From assembly GCF_000264905.1 (NCBI RefSeq), contig NW_006763149.1:714212-778211 (forward strand): a stretch of DNA of 64,000 bases, in the 5' to 3' direction. The position numbers and the translations under genes were made by a program. The first letter of the stretch is position 1. The number at the start of each line of letters is the position of its first letter. Positions 1 to 11,446 of the stretch are shown here, in pieces. The notes below the pieces were generated by a model. It did not search any database. It saw only the letters and a program-made list of their open reading frames with translations, and was not told the origin of the DNA. This stretch comes from Stereum hirsutum FP-91666 SS1. Taxonomy: Eukaryota > Basidiomycota > Agaricomycetes > Russulales > Stereaceae.

Positions 1-333
1 ATGGACACGTCGCTTTGCCCTTTATTTTCATGTTCATATACTGTCGCTACTTTACGTCACTTTGCTTTACTCGGAGGTACATAGATTCTGTCTGTCTGTT
101 TTTGGTTCGTTGTGGATTAATCTGTAGCTATACTTACGAGCGTGGTTGTAGCCGTCGGTGTTGTGTGGGTGGTAGTGTTCTGCAGTGGCGTTGTGTTGTG
201 GGATCAATCGATTATTGTTGGTGTCGGTTGGTCCAAAGTTGGCAGTGTTGTGAGACTTGACTCAATGTTCAGACAAAGACGCTCTTGCGCTTTTTTTACC
301 ACCTCTGTCTCAACCTTGTTCAATTTTATGCAG

Positions 334-599
334 AGCAATGCTCCGAGAAAATGTGTGGCGCCCGTAGACCACTCCGAGCGCCGAACGCCACAGGCGCCGC
401 TATCGAAAGAAACAGTTATCCCACGCTCTTCTCGAAGACCTCACACATGTCTCGGCGCACAAAATCTCTAACTGGAAGATCTGAGCCATCAGGCCACCCA
501 GGACGCCGTATGGATGTAGCGCAAGCTATGTACCAGCGGCAACAGTTACAAAAGCAGGCCGCTGTCCTGTCGCGCACGCAATCCGATGCCAGCAGCTGA
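334..599 (+). CDS. 3' terminal exon of an unrecognised gene
   Basis: An open frame runs from a good acceptor (pyrimidine-rich tract then TTTATGCAG at 325-333) to a TGA at 597-599. It encodes about 88 residues that are basic, Ser/Arg-rich and end in a Gln-rich helix (MYQRQQLQKQ) and a Ser/Asp tail. This looks like the disordered C-terminus of a longer protein whose body lies left of position 334 or off the window. No domain is recognisable, so no function is offered. The 300 bases to its left hold no convincing upstream exon that I can join to it. It could also be chance open frame. Confidence 0.3.
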
Positions 600-2286
600 T
601 TCGACGACCGTCCATTATCATACCCGTCCCCGTCGCACTGTGCACTTCGAAAAGGTTGAAAGTCAACCGAAGGAAAACCTGTAAACCTAATTCCATTCAG
701 TCTCCTGCTGGTAGAAAGTTCACCTGTGTGGGGTACATTTCATCTGTCTCACGGTATAAACGAAGGGGATTGAGAGCCACCCTTTATATTGCCGAATTCA
801 CTCACATCGCACAGAGCGGGAATCAACCCTCTCACGCAGTAAATGTCACCAATTGTATGCCACCAAGTTTGCTCACAACAATTCAACGTGTATGGCTCTC
901 AACTTGTAGTATATTTTATTGGCAAAAAAAATACAATACACAACAGAGCCTACATACAGTTACAGATACTATGAGGGCTTCAAAGCGACTAGCTAGCGAA
1001 GGTTGAAACTGGATAACCAAGAGACCAACACTATTGACCCTACGTAACTCGGAGTATACATGCTATCCCATCTAAGTGTCTCATTGTAGAAGAAAGCAAA
1101 ACCTAAAGATGGGGCAAGTCGAACCGTAACAAGACTCAAGAGGCCCAGACATTGGGATGCTTACACGGTAAGCAGGCGTACCAAACAAAGAAGTCACGCA
1201 CCGGAAAATGAAGGACATGCACTCTTCACTCGCGCTGACGTGTCCGAAACTTCTCTATGCCAATCATTACAAGTGAAAAGTCACGCACCAACGAAACATG
1301 ATTCGGATATTGGACGATATCCTGCATCCACACGGTACTCTTCACCATTAGTTCTCCCAGTTGAAGACACATCTGTACATAGAGTCATAGTCAGTAAGGA
1401 CATCGCTCGAGAATGAGTAAGGTGACGGGGCGAACCAGGCGGGCGATTCGAGGTTCTGCGTAGCGAGGAAGAGCCCTCGGTGGGACTCGCCTGCACAACT
1501 GGGATACGTGAATCGTTCATGTCAAAAAATAAGAGAAACGGAACCACAAAGACATACCGACTACAACGACCTAGAGATACCCATTCGCAGGTGTGCAAAT
1601 ACCAGAATGTCGCTCTACGTCGTGGTTGAAACGGAAGTAGCAAGACGCGGGGGGGATCGCCGCAGAAGCTGTGCCACGCATCCGCTGTGGCGGTGAACTT
1701 TAGGGCAGACCGAAGTTGACTTTCCTGCATTGTTATTTCACATTTCCCGTCTCACCCGCATTCACTCCATCGCCGGCTGCACCCTGAGCGACTCGTTTAA
1801 CAAGTGAAAAGTGGAAGTCAACCTCCCTTAGAGGTGACATTCAGCCCCTTTCACGTGCACAGTGCGTCCCTGCACCGGTGTTTCTGGTACGATTCGAACG
1901 AATTAGAAAGGAGTGCGTCTGTGCGTGATGGTGTCTCATCGACCCATGCAGTGTGCACTCATCGGATCATGACCGAGATTTGCTGTTCTGAGGCTTTATA
2001 AAGCTCGACCGGTCTCACATACACATTCGAGCTTGCGGTCGTGTGCTATCGTCTTTTCGCCATCCTTCGAGTGAAACTCTTGTCTTTTCTCTTTTACACC
2101 GCGTCCAGCACATCGGCCCCATCGTTCTTGCGGCCGACTGACAGAGTTGACGGGATCTACGCTTTTTTGGGTTTTCAACTACGCCGATCTTCTTCGACAG
2201 CTCGGATTCTCAACATCTTCGCATTCCCAATCTCAGAAGGAAGAGGGATCGCGTACATAAGCCGCTTCGCTCACTCAAATTTGACT
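600..2286. other. intergenic stretch, 1.7 kb
   Basis: No gene could be supported here. Open frames on both strands (for example 1281-1730 on the minus strand) give low-complexity or Arg-rich translations without domains or splice support. The string GTCACGCACC occurs at about 1192 and again at about 1280, a short direct repeat. A TATA-like stretch at 1995-2003 lies near the right end and could serve the gene that follows. Confidence 0.5.
1995..2003 (+). promoter_or_regulatory. TATA-like box upstream of ketopantoate hydroxymethyltransferase
   Basis: TTTATAAAG sits inside a small inverted sequence (GCTTTATAAAGC). It is about 285 bases before the proposed ATG at 2287, which would require a long leader. 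Position is plausible for a fungal promoter, but nothing else confirms it. Confidence 0.3.
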
Positions 2287-3560
2287 ATGGCGCTTCCTGT
2301 TCGGGCGTCACGCGGGCTGTCTTCTACCTTCTTACGGCGTCGGACGACATGCTCAGGCTCAGGATGTACGGATGCTGGGAAGATGGTCGGTGAATCGACG
2401 TTGGGACGGGAGTCATCGGGGAGAGGAGTGGGTACAAGAGAGACTCGGAGGTGGATGAGCGTGAGGCCAGCGGTCAATCCAGGCTCATCACAAAGTGCTA
2501 TTTCGTCGAGTTCTCGTGCGTTTCCTTTCGTTTTCTATCCCTCGTCTAAGATTAATATTTATTGCGTGTGGAACCAGCCACACCACCGCGGCGTAAGAAG
2601 GTGACAATTCAGTCGTTGCATTCGATGCGAGAAAAAGGCATACCTATAACGATGCTCACCGCATACGACTACCCGACCGCCCTCGCACTTTCCACCGCCC
2701 GAATACCTCCACCCTCATCTCCATACCCCTCTTCATCTTCGTCCCCACCTATCTCTTCACCACAAATACCGCACCACCAAGCCACAATTGACATCTGCCT
2801 CGTCGGCGACTCCCTCGCACAAGTCGCTCTTGGTCTCCCATCCACAACCCTCCTCACGCTCGATGAAATGATCCACCACTGTCGAGCCGTCTCCCGCGGT
2901 CTCTCTCACCCACACTCCACCAAACCTTTCTTCCTCGCTGACCTTCCCTTCGGCACATATCAGACCTCACCAGAAGACGCGATTCGGAATGCTATCCGTC
3001 TGGTGAAGGAGGGTGGCGTGGAGGGTGTGAAGATGGAGGGTGGCGAGGAGTTGGTGGAAACGGTGAGGAGGATGACGAGTGTTGGGATTCCGGTGATGGC
3101 GCATGTGGGGTTGCTGCCGCAGAGACACGTTGCGTTGAGTGGGTATCGTGTGCAGGGGAGAGATGCGAAGTCTGCGAAGGGAATATTGGATGCCGCTCTT
3201 GCATTGGAAGAGGCAGGAGCGTTCGCGATGGTGTTGGAGGCGATTCCGACGAGGTTGGGAGAGTATATCACGAAGAGGGTGGGGGTGCCGACGATTGGGA
3301 TTGGAGCGGGGAAGGGGACGAATGGACAGGTGCTAGTGTGGGACGATGCGATGGGGAGGTGGGAGGGTAAGAAGGCGAAGTTTGTGAGGAGGTTTGCACA
3401 GGTTGGGGAGAGGGAAACGGAGGGCGTAGGGGAGTATGCGAGAGCGGTGAAGGAGGGGAGTTTCCCGAGTCGAGAGGAAAGCTACGAAATGCCCGAAGAA
3501 GAATTTCAGAGGTTGTTGGCAGAGGTCGGAGAAGCTGAGGCTCAGCCTGAGTCGCGGTAG
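2287..3560 (+). CDS. ECM31: 3-methyl-2-oxobutanoate hydroxymethyltransferase (ketopantoate hydroxymethyltransferase), PanB/Ecm31 family
   Basis: This enzyme transfers a one-carbon unit from methylene-tetrahydrofolate to alpha-ketoisovalerate to make ketopantoate, the first committed step to pantothenate and CoA. The main exon (from about 2578) shows the family motifs in order: MLTAYDYPTA, the VGDSL metal-binding Asp, the DLPFGTY Asp, VKMEGG (the Lys and Glu that contact substrate and metal), GIPVMAHVGLLPQ, LVLEAIP with the catalytic Glu, and VPTIGIGAGKGTNGQVLV. ATG 2287 begins a stretch rich in Arg/Ser and poor in acids (MALPVRASRGLSSTF), which fits a mitochondrial targeting peptide as in yeast Ecm31. 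An in-frame TAA at 2553-2555 requires an intron between the two parts. The acceptor is likely AACCAG ending at 2577, but the donor is uncertain (a phase-1 site near 2431 would work). A Ser/Pro-rich insert (about 25 residues) follows the first motif and is not part of the bacterial core. Confidence 0.93.
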
Positions 3561-4016
3561 ATCTGATAAGATGTTGGTCTACATAGGTCTTCGTGTTGGT
3601 AAATAGTTTAGAAGGGGTGTTGTTTATAGCGGTATCTATTTCACAGAATCTTAGCCATTTGGACTTACGAACCAAGATATCTGACTACTCTAATGACACT
3701 ATGTAATTTACGCAGGAAACGCATTAATGGGCTATGTCCTCACACCCAGCTTGAAAATATTCAGTTCAATCACCTGGATGTTTATGTGATCCTCGCGCAC
3801 CACACATCGCTCACGATCATTATCAGTCCACCCACCCTCCAAGGAGGGAATGTAAAGTGGAAGAGCTATCAGATTGTTCGTCTAAACATCCTTAGCATAG
3901 GCGAGATAATGGTGCGAGGCTTCATACCGTATGTAGGCCACACCGCTCGGTATAGGTGGATGTCGGAAAGTACTAGCCATCTCCAAGTCTACGCATTTGA
4001 ATCAGTTTATTTTATT
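3561..4016. other. intergenic region between convergent genes
   Basis: The region lies between the 3' ends of the ketopantoate gene (+) and RIT1 (-), so it should hold both 3' UTRs. It is relatively AT-rich and has no supported gene. Confidence 0.5.
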
Positions 4017-6123
4017 TTACGATATCTGACTCTGCGAGGAAAGTAAGAAGTCATTAACTCTCTTCAACGTCGTTCTGGAAGGATTAGCCTGTGGTCTCGA
4101 CGCAATAATCCATTCCAGCCGTCTGCGGATGCTCTGCTTCGTCGCAGCTGTTTCTCGCAAGAAAAACAAAACAAAAACACAAAAGTCGACATCAATATCG
4201 CAATTCCATCCCATTCTCATAAGGAAGGCAGAGATGATAGACTCACCTGTACCAATACGTCCACCAACCAAACCGTCCGACTCAGCGCCTCGATACCGCC
4301 CCTCGTCATCAAACAAGATCTGCAACGCCGCTACCGCCACACCCACGCTCGCGTCTTTGCCCGATTCGCAGGCGATACAGACGTCCCGACCTCGATATAC
4401 TCCTTCCTCTTCCCCCTGTTGTCGTCGGTCTTGTGCGAGATGGGACGAAATGAAGTCAAGAGATTGCGGGAGAACGCTGTGGAGGAAAGAGTGTTGGCCT
4501 TTTTTCCCGGAGTCGAGGTAGAGGTGAAGGATCTTTGGTTGGGGTGGAGTAGAGGAACGAGATCCTAAGGTAAGATTGGTGTTGGTGGCCTGTTCAGGGA
4601 GTGGAGCTGAACTTGAAGCGGATTGGGATGAGAGGGGAGGTGGCGAGATGATGAGAAAGGCCGTATCCCGATCGCTTGGAATATCGTCGTGTGGAAGCAT
4701 AGACGACGAAGACATGTCTACCGGCAGATCCTCTATAGAGCACACTAGTATCCGCCCATCTACCTTCGCGATCCGTGATGGTGGATTTTTCCTGTTACCT
4801 CTACTTGAGGACGTCGAGGCTTCGGTTACGATACGTCGTACAATCCCTTCAAGATCTTGGCGAGAAGCGTCGAGGAGGGTAGAACCGTGTTTCCAAAAGA
4901 GGTCTGGTGTTAAGCCCTACAATTCCGAAGTGACGATAGTATCACGGATCAAGCAGTATTAAGCAACGAACGCAAGTTAACTCACCATACCCCAAAGCTC
5001 GTGGTCGTCCCCTGAACCTTGAACATATGAGAACCCTTGCGATCTTCTCTCGATACCCTCCTGAACTTGTCTCGACGCAGAAACGCAGATAATCGGAATA
5101 TACATTGGTGTGACACTATCGTCTGACGACAACGACGAGGATGACTGAAGAGGTACAGAGGGAAACGTTCGTGTGGCCGGTGTGATCCAAAGGGGACGTA
5201 GCGGGTACGGAATATCCGGGAGTGTATAGGAAGATGCCTATATAATTTCTTAGCTATTATAACACTTCCGGCAGACAAGAAGAAGGGAGCAGCAGAAATA
5301 CTCACAGCAAGCTCCTCAGCCCACTTATCCAACCTCCCCTCGATCTGCATATGCTCCTGCGGGCTGATCACTCCAGGTGGCGTATATAGAGCTGAATCCC
5401 ACATCTCGCTCGTCTGGTCTGAGCTTGCTTCACTCTGTCGATGTGAATGTCGGAGTCTGATAGCCCGATTGATTACAGCACACCAGATCGGTACCGTCTT
5501 GGACAGAGCGTCTGGTATACGCTTTCCCGCTCTCGTTGAGTCAACGAGTATCAGCCTTTCATAATGACAATGTCGCGCGTCAATATCAGGTTAGTCTGTC
5601 CAAGATAACTGTATTGGACAATAGGAGTTGTTGTGGGGAGTGTCGTACCCGTTAGTCCTCGATGCAACGGTGATGAGATGAAGATTAGGTCTCCGGAGGT
5701 TGAAGCCCCAGTTGTTGTAGTGCCCGTCGGTGGATTTGAAGTATGCTGGTTCGTTTGAGGACTAGAATTGCAAAGCGTTCTATGGCTATGTCAATGACTT
5801 GGACTGCGAGTGCGATATATGGCATTGCTCTGTCACGGTGGTAGAAGAAGACTTGAACGTACGTGTGCTGGGTTCGTGTACCAGGCGCCACATCGTAAAT
5901 TTGCTATACGATGGGTGACAAAAATATAAGTTGAGTTGGAGCGTAAGTTTGGGTATGAGTTCAACATAGGTATGGACTGACGCAGAAATGTTAGAGTCGG
6001 ATATGCCTCCCGCACGCTCTCAACGAAGGCAATGTCCTCCTGTATCGAGTGGATACGATTGTAGATGTCGAGAGATTCCTTTCGTAGATATTCGAGTGCT
6101 TCTGCGTGAATGTTCAAAGGCAT
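4017..6123 (-). CDS. RIT1: initiator tRNA 2'-O-ribosyl-phosphate transferase (Rit1 family)
   Basis: Rit1 adds a phosphoribosyl group to the 2'-OH of A64 in cytosolic initiator tRNA-Met, which keeps that tRNA out of elongation. The gene runs right to left in several exons. The first (6123 leftward) gives LRKESLDIYNRIHSIQEDI, matching the Rit1 N-terminus. A middle exon near 5680-5740 gives AYFKSTDGHYNNWGFNLRRP, a strong family signature. The exon at 5404 leftward continues with EMWDSALYTPPGVISPQEHM. The C-terminal exon (4745 leftward) carries the phosphatase-like loop CESGKDASVGVAVAAL and the closing block RRRLEWI...ANPSRTTLKRVNDFLL. An intron with donor GGTGAGTCT (at about 4246) and acceptor AACAGCTG (at about 4150) removes an otherwise hydrophobic stretch. 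Stop TAA is at 4017-4019. Every diagnostic block is present, so the gene looks complete. It is divergent from ERD2 across a 504-bp shared promoter region. Confidence 0.92.
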
Positions 6124-6627
6124 TGGAGTTTACTTAGAAAGATAGCAGGGCAGTGAAGAAGTTTCTTGTAACCAAGTTCGATCGTATAACGGCGATGTGG
6201 CCAAGCTTCGCCTCGGCTGCACGAAAAACTAAGAAGCCCCAGCTGCAAGTCTTCGTATATTCCACAGAGCCTTATTATGCAGAACTAGCACGGAGAAACA
6301 CAGCGAATAATCTGCCGAAGAAACAGCTCGAAGATGACGGTACGAAAGCAAGACAGACAGGTGCCACAGTGGCGTCCCGCGAGCCAAACAGAGTGAAACA
6401 CGCAACAGGCGCTGTTCTCGACCACCACGTACACGTCGACGCGCCGTCATCGACTTCCTGCAACCGTGCACGCTCGCTCCTCGTCGACCGACACGTCCTC
6501 CTCGCACCCTTCCCCCACCGTCATACGCCCCACACCGCTGTCGACGAACGCGACAAAGCGAAACGAAACCGTGCTTGACGTTTTGACGAACGACTTTGCT
6601 CGCAAAAAGTAGCGAAGGGTTGACGAG
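6124..6627. promoter_or_regulatory. shared divergent promoter region of RIT1 and ERD2
   Basis: These 504 bases separate two start codons that face away from each other (RIT1 ATG at 6123 on minus, ERD2 ATG at 6628 on plus). No clear TATA box or longer palindrome was identified. The open frames through it are GC-rich accidents without family resemblance. A bidirectional promoter is inferred from arrangement alone. Confidence 0.45.
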
Positions 6628-7776
6628 ATGAATATTTTCCGGCTTTTCGGTGCGTTTGGGTCATGTTTGTATATAGTTGATGCCAAGCATTGTGTTGATT
6701 TTGGGTTGGTTTTTTGGAATGGTCGTGGTGCATGTGCTATACGATGACGTTTGGTTTTGTGCGCATGCGTGGACGCGTTATGGGTGAATGGCACGGATTG
6801 GTCGGAATGGGTTCGACTGGGTTGACTGGGTACCGGGCGTGCACGACGGACAGGCGACTTGTCGCATCTTGCATCTATATTCATCCTCTTGCACAAGATT
6901 CAAACCACCAGGTCATGTCGCGGTATGCCTTCCTCGAATTCTGCGTTTGTCCTGTTCGCTGACTGGCAGGGATTTTACGCGGTCGAATATAGGTATCTCG
7001 TTTAAGACGCAAGCGCTCTATGTCGCCGTCTTCGTCACTCGCTATCTCGACATCCTCTGGGGAGAGTGGGTCTCGTTGTATAACTTCCTCATGAAGATTT
7101 TCTTCATCGGGAGCAGCTGTTATATTTTGTACCTCATGAAATTCAAGTACCGGTGCGTATGCGCAACTCCACCACATATCATCGTACTCTGACCATCTCT
7201 ACTATTCTTATACATAGACCAACCAACGACCCCTCTATCGACACCTTCCGCATCGAGTATCTCCTCGGTCCCTCTGCCGTCCTCGCCCTCATCTTCAACT
7301 ACTCCTTCTCCCCGACGGAGGTCCTCTGGTCATTCTCCATCTTCCTCGAATCCGTCGCCATCCTCCCGCAGCTCTTCATGCTCCAACGTACAGGCGAAGC
7401 AGAGACAATCACGACGCATTATCTGGCGGCGTTGGGCGCGTATAGGGGGTTGTACTTGCCGAATTGGATTTACCGGTGAGCATTACGCGTTCACGTTGAC
7501 CGCATCTGTGCTTTGGTGCAAGACGTAAGGGTGAAGAGAGAATGGGACTGATCGGTCGCGGTGGCTCTATAGGTACTTCTCGGAAGGGTTGGTCGACCCG
7601 ATAGCTGTCACAGCTGGCCTGGTCCAAACGGGTCTCTACCTCGACTTTTTCTATGTCTACTTCACGAAGTACGTTCCTCTTGTTCCCCTTCCCCTTTTCA
7701 CCAGAACCAGCTGCTCACCGAGTTTGTAACGTGACACAGAGTTCTCCAAGGTCAAAAGTTCGAGCTTCCAGCATAA
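6628..7776 (+). CDS. ERD2: ER lumen protein-retaining receptor (KDEL/HDEL receptor Erd2)
   Basis: Erd2 is the seven-helix Golgi receptor that returns ER residents carrying a C-terminal HDEL-type signal. Six exons join cleanly: 6628-6649, 6854-6922, 6993-7152, 7218-7475, 7574-7668, 7740-7776. All introns are GT-AG and every junction keeps the frame. The protein reads [20 protein letters not shown], then [22 protein letters not shown]-like [82 protein letters not shown] and ends KFELPA. These match the family end to end, and the length (about 213 residues) is normal. The first exon is only 22 nt, so it is easily missed by automatic prediction. Confidence 0.97.
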
Positions 7777-8481
7777 TACGATCACCACAGCAGACTTCTC
7801 TGTCTCGGTGGCGTTCATGCCCACAAAACTACTTTACCAGCCTCCCAGTCAGTCGACGGACGATGTGCGGAAGGTATCACTTGGTGGTATGTAGTTTGTT
7901 GGTACGGCGATTCGAGGTTGTACATGAATGTGAGATTGTGTCCGTCATGGCTGGCTGGTTAGTAGAGAGAGACAGGGATACGTTACAAGGACTATTTATA
8001 AGTTCGGAGGGTCACTGTGTGATATTCGATGAACTAGAACCAGAATCTAAAACCGAACGAACTAATGGACATATGAGAACTGAACAATTGTCTGCTGTTT
8101 AGTGAGCTTATATTAGGTGCATTGTTCTTGGTACAATCCTGCGTGCGAATTTGGTTCTGTACCCAGGTAAGACTGACTGAACTCTGCTTTCCACTGTAAG
8201 CATTCGGTGGGCATCAGTCGTCCAAAACTGATTTCGGTACTATTGGTGTTGGAAGTGTGGTGGGCCACAACGCCACCTAGCGCAAGTAAGCGCGTACGTG
8301 TCGAACGAGCGCGTCTCCGACTCGCGTCAAAGTTTCCAGTCTGCAACTTCAGCTCCGTTTCCCGCTCCGTCTTTGCTCATTCCTCTAGGCCTCACCATTC
8401 TTCAGGCCTCTACTATTTCTTCTCCGTTAAGCCACAAAAACTCCGGTCCATCAGTCGAAAGAAGAGGGACGAGAGCGCACT
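7777..8481. other. intergenic region (ERD2 3' side and lectin promoter)
   Basis: No gene is supported. The open frames on both strands here do not resemble protein families and lack a consistent splice structure. Confidence 0.5.
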
Positions 8482-10568
8482 ATGCTCGCGTGCCGGGCGC
8501 TTTACTTTTTGCTGGCGTTGGTTACGGTGGGCGTGTTGGCGATTGACGAGAATACGCGAATAGCGAATCGGACGATTGAGAGGGTGAGCGTTGCACCTTT
8601 CTATTTGTTTTGCGCTTGAAAAGTGGAGATTTGGGTTGGTTTGGGTCGATAAATAAAGACTGAATGGGGAGAAGAGTGGCTGGTGAAGGCGTGGGTAGGT
8701 TCGTTAGGCCGGGGAAGGGTGGTTTGAGATACGCGAGCGTTTGACGATGCAAGAGAATGCAAGGAATTATTGAGCTGACTTCTTATTTCTTCAGACGGTC
8801 CAACTCCGCACACATTCGCTATACGCACCATACATTGACCAAGACCTTCAAAACCGGTACGTTTCACCCATCCCACGGCGTCCCACCTCACTTTCTTCAT
8901 CTATCCTTTGAGAGCTTTGCACAGAGGACTGACTACAGTATCCCTTGTTTTGTTCTGGTAGATGGTGGGACTTCGGTGCAGATGCTTATGTCGTACGTAG
9001 CTCCGTTATCACCTCCGCTTCTTTTGGCTGTAGAAGACAGTACATATCCGACGTGACTTAACTAAACCCCGACATAGAACACGAACAAGCACGTCCGCCT
9101 CACCCGGAATAAGCAGTCATTAATGGGCTGGTTATGGTCCCGTCTGCCTATCACCGCTTCGAACTACATCATCGAGATCGAGTTCAAGGTATGTTTATAC
9201 CTTATCCTTCCTCCCCCAACGACATCCCGTCAGCATGAAAGAGTTTTGGTACTGACTGCGTGTTGGATTCGGTCGCATAGATTTCAGGAGAGTCAACACA
9301 TCTGTTCGGTGACGGAATGGCGATATGGTTGACGAAGGACAGGGCACAGCCGGGGCCTATATTCGGTAGCATCGGTGCGTACTGCTCCTTTCCTTCTCTT
9401 TCCCTCTCTCTCTTACCCTTCTCCCACTCCCTTCCGTCCCTTCCATGTACCCCCACCCCGATATTTGCGCAAAATCGGTCTCCTATGGAATGTTATTGAA
9501 TGGGTGATGTAGACAAGTTCAACGGCCTAGCCATCTTCCTCGACACGTACGCGAACGGACGACACAATTATGATTTCCCGAGGATCGTGGCGATGATGGG
9601 GGATGGGCAGACGAGTTATGATCAGGCGCATGATGGGGATGAGACAAATATCGCTGCGTGCTCGGTACGTGTATCGTTTGGCTACTTTCGTTTCCCATCG
9701 TTGTTGCATCCGCTGCGCCGCATGTGGTGGAATCTCAGTGGCCTCTGAACGACACGCGAATGAGGCTGACGTGTTTGAATGTACTCTCAGGCAAAGTATC
9801 GTCGGACGAACGTCGCCACGAAGCTTAAAATCACGTATGCTAAGGATTCGGTTCTGGATGTGAAGATTCAGTATCAAGGATGTGAGTCCTCTTTGCATTA
9901 ACATATTTTCCATTCTTAAGATCAAGAGAGTCCGTTTGTGCTGATGGGTTCGCTTCGTAATAGGGGATCAATGGGACGACTGTTTCACCGTCAAAGGCGT
10001 TTCAATACCCGCGAACCCATACCTCGGTTTCTCAGCAATGACGGGCGACGTCAGTGATGCGCACGAGTACGTCCCATTACGTCCCTCTTCCTTCATGATG
10101 TTTTTCGGCAGCTAACCAACGCCATTCTACGCCACACTACACTACACTACACGACCACACCGCACCCTCCAAAAAAAAACACGAAAACGGAACCATCCCC
10201 ACCAACACAGCATAATCTCCGTCTCATCCTACTCCGCCGTGCTCTCCCAGCCCGACGCTCAGCGCGACAAACACCGCTCCGACCCGTCCTCCCTCTCATC
10301 CTCCTTCTCATCCTTCTTCTCCACCCTATTCAAACTCGCGCTCTTCGTCGGCGTCTGTGCCGGGGCTTGGTATGGCTGGATGACTTATGGGCGGAAGAGG
10401 TTTGGAGGCGGTGGGGGTGGTGGATTTGGTGGAGTGGGTGGTGGTGGGATGGGTGGGTTGAGCGGTGGGAGGGGAGGGTTTGGGGGGTTGGGTGAGATGG
10501 GGAGGGGGCTGGGGAATGGGCTGGGGAGTGCGGCGGGTGGGCTTTGGCAGGATCCGAAGAGGTTTTAG
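8482..10568 (+). CDS. L-type lectin cargo receptor, VIP36/ERGIC-53/Emp47 class
   Basis: The product is a type I membrane lectin of the early secretory pathway that binds high-mannose glycoproteins and ferries them between ER and Golgi. It starts with a signal peptide (MLACRALYFLLALVTVGVLA). The legume-lectin-like domain then spans about eight exons: a WWDFGADA block, HVRLTRNKQSLMGWLW, FKISGESTHLFGDGMAIWL, GPIFGSIDKFNGLAIFLDTY, YDQAHDGDE, KLKITYAKDS, WDQWDDCFTVKGVSIPANPY and LGFSAMTGDVSDAHDIISV. The calcium ligands of ERGIC-53 are largely kept: Asp and Asn of FLDTYAN (with Tyr for the usual Phe) and the Asp of YDQ. After a short Asp/Ser linker comes one membrane helix (LFKLALFVGVCAGAWYGWM). 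The cytosolic tail is almost entirely glycine (10390-10560), instead of the short KKxx or FF sorting tail of animal relatives. It lies directly after ERD2 on the same strand. Confidence 0.9.
10133..10152 (+). repeat. short tandem ACACT repeat in an intron
   Basis: About four copies of CACTA/ACACT lie inside the last intron of the lectin gene, followed by an A9 run at about 10172. This is a microsatellite with no coding effect. Confidence 0.7.
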
Positions 10569-11446
10569 GGGCAGCTAGTGAGTGATTCTTTGGTATGGAG
10601 GGCGGGTGAATGTACCTTGAGAGGGCGGATATGCAGGAGGCTGTGACGTGGGTGTAACATAATGTCCTTGTCGCTGTCGATTAGTGCTGGTACCGTGACT
10701 GAGGGGTCCAGCCTTACACAACACCGTAGATAAGTTACTCTGAGTGCGGTGACGTTGACGAAGTACATACATAGTGCTCCTTGTGACGACGATGAAACTT
10801 ACGGACGGATTTTCGGATGTGAGCACCGAGTCTCGTTTGGTGGATAATTATTTGATTTGATTTCTTTCCTGCTCGCTTTCTTTCATCGATCTTTCGTCCA
10901 TTGGTACATCTGCTGCATCCGCACAGATCCGCACCGGACGTATGCGCATAATGGAGCGCGACAAAGGGAATGAAAAAAGGATTTTTTCGAAGTGATACCA
11001 GTAACAAAGAAATGAGGTAAGGTACGAGAATATGAAGTGTCCGTGCAATTGGAGCCAACGAAAATGAAAACAAAGAAGAATAAGTGGAGAAGGAGACTCG
11101 AAGAGTAGCGGATGATGAGGTTAAAGCAGCTTAGATCTAGTGGTATGCAGTCGGCAGGCCATGATAGCGCAGGCAGATGATTCATACAAATACAGAAAGA
11201 GGACTCGGAGAGCACGTACAGCACGGCGAAGCAATATACAGCAGAAAGCTGAGCGAGACAGAGTCCCCATTGTGTTTAAACTAAAGAACGAAATGTAGGA
11301 AAGAAAGGACGGAGGCCTGTTGCCCTCCCGAAGCTACCACAATCAAATACGGCACAACGCCTCTCATCGACGAACCAACAACACGACGAATGGAAACAAC
11401 AACACCAACAACAGCAGAAACACCATCGTACACAATGGCAAAACAA
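10569..11446. other. intergenic region between convergent genes
   Basis: This region holds the 3' sides of the lectin gene (+) and the DUF4203-like gene (-). Several overlapping frames stay open on the minus strand around 10735-11224, but they are hydrophobic or Ser-rich without family features. I see no gene. Confidence 0.5.

Noticed and set aside
1281..1730. 149-codon minus-strand frame near the left end
   Set aside because: No domain, no splice context, atypical composition and no neighbour that supports it.
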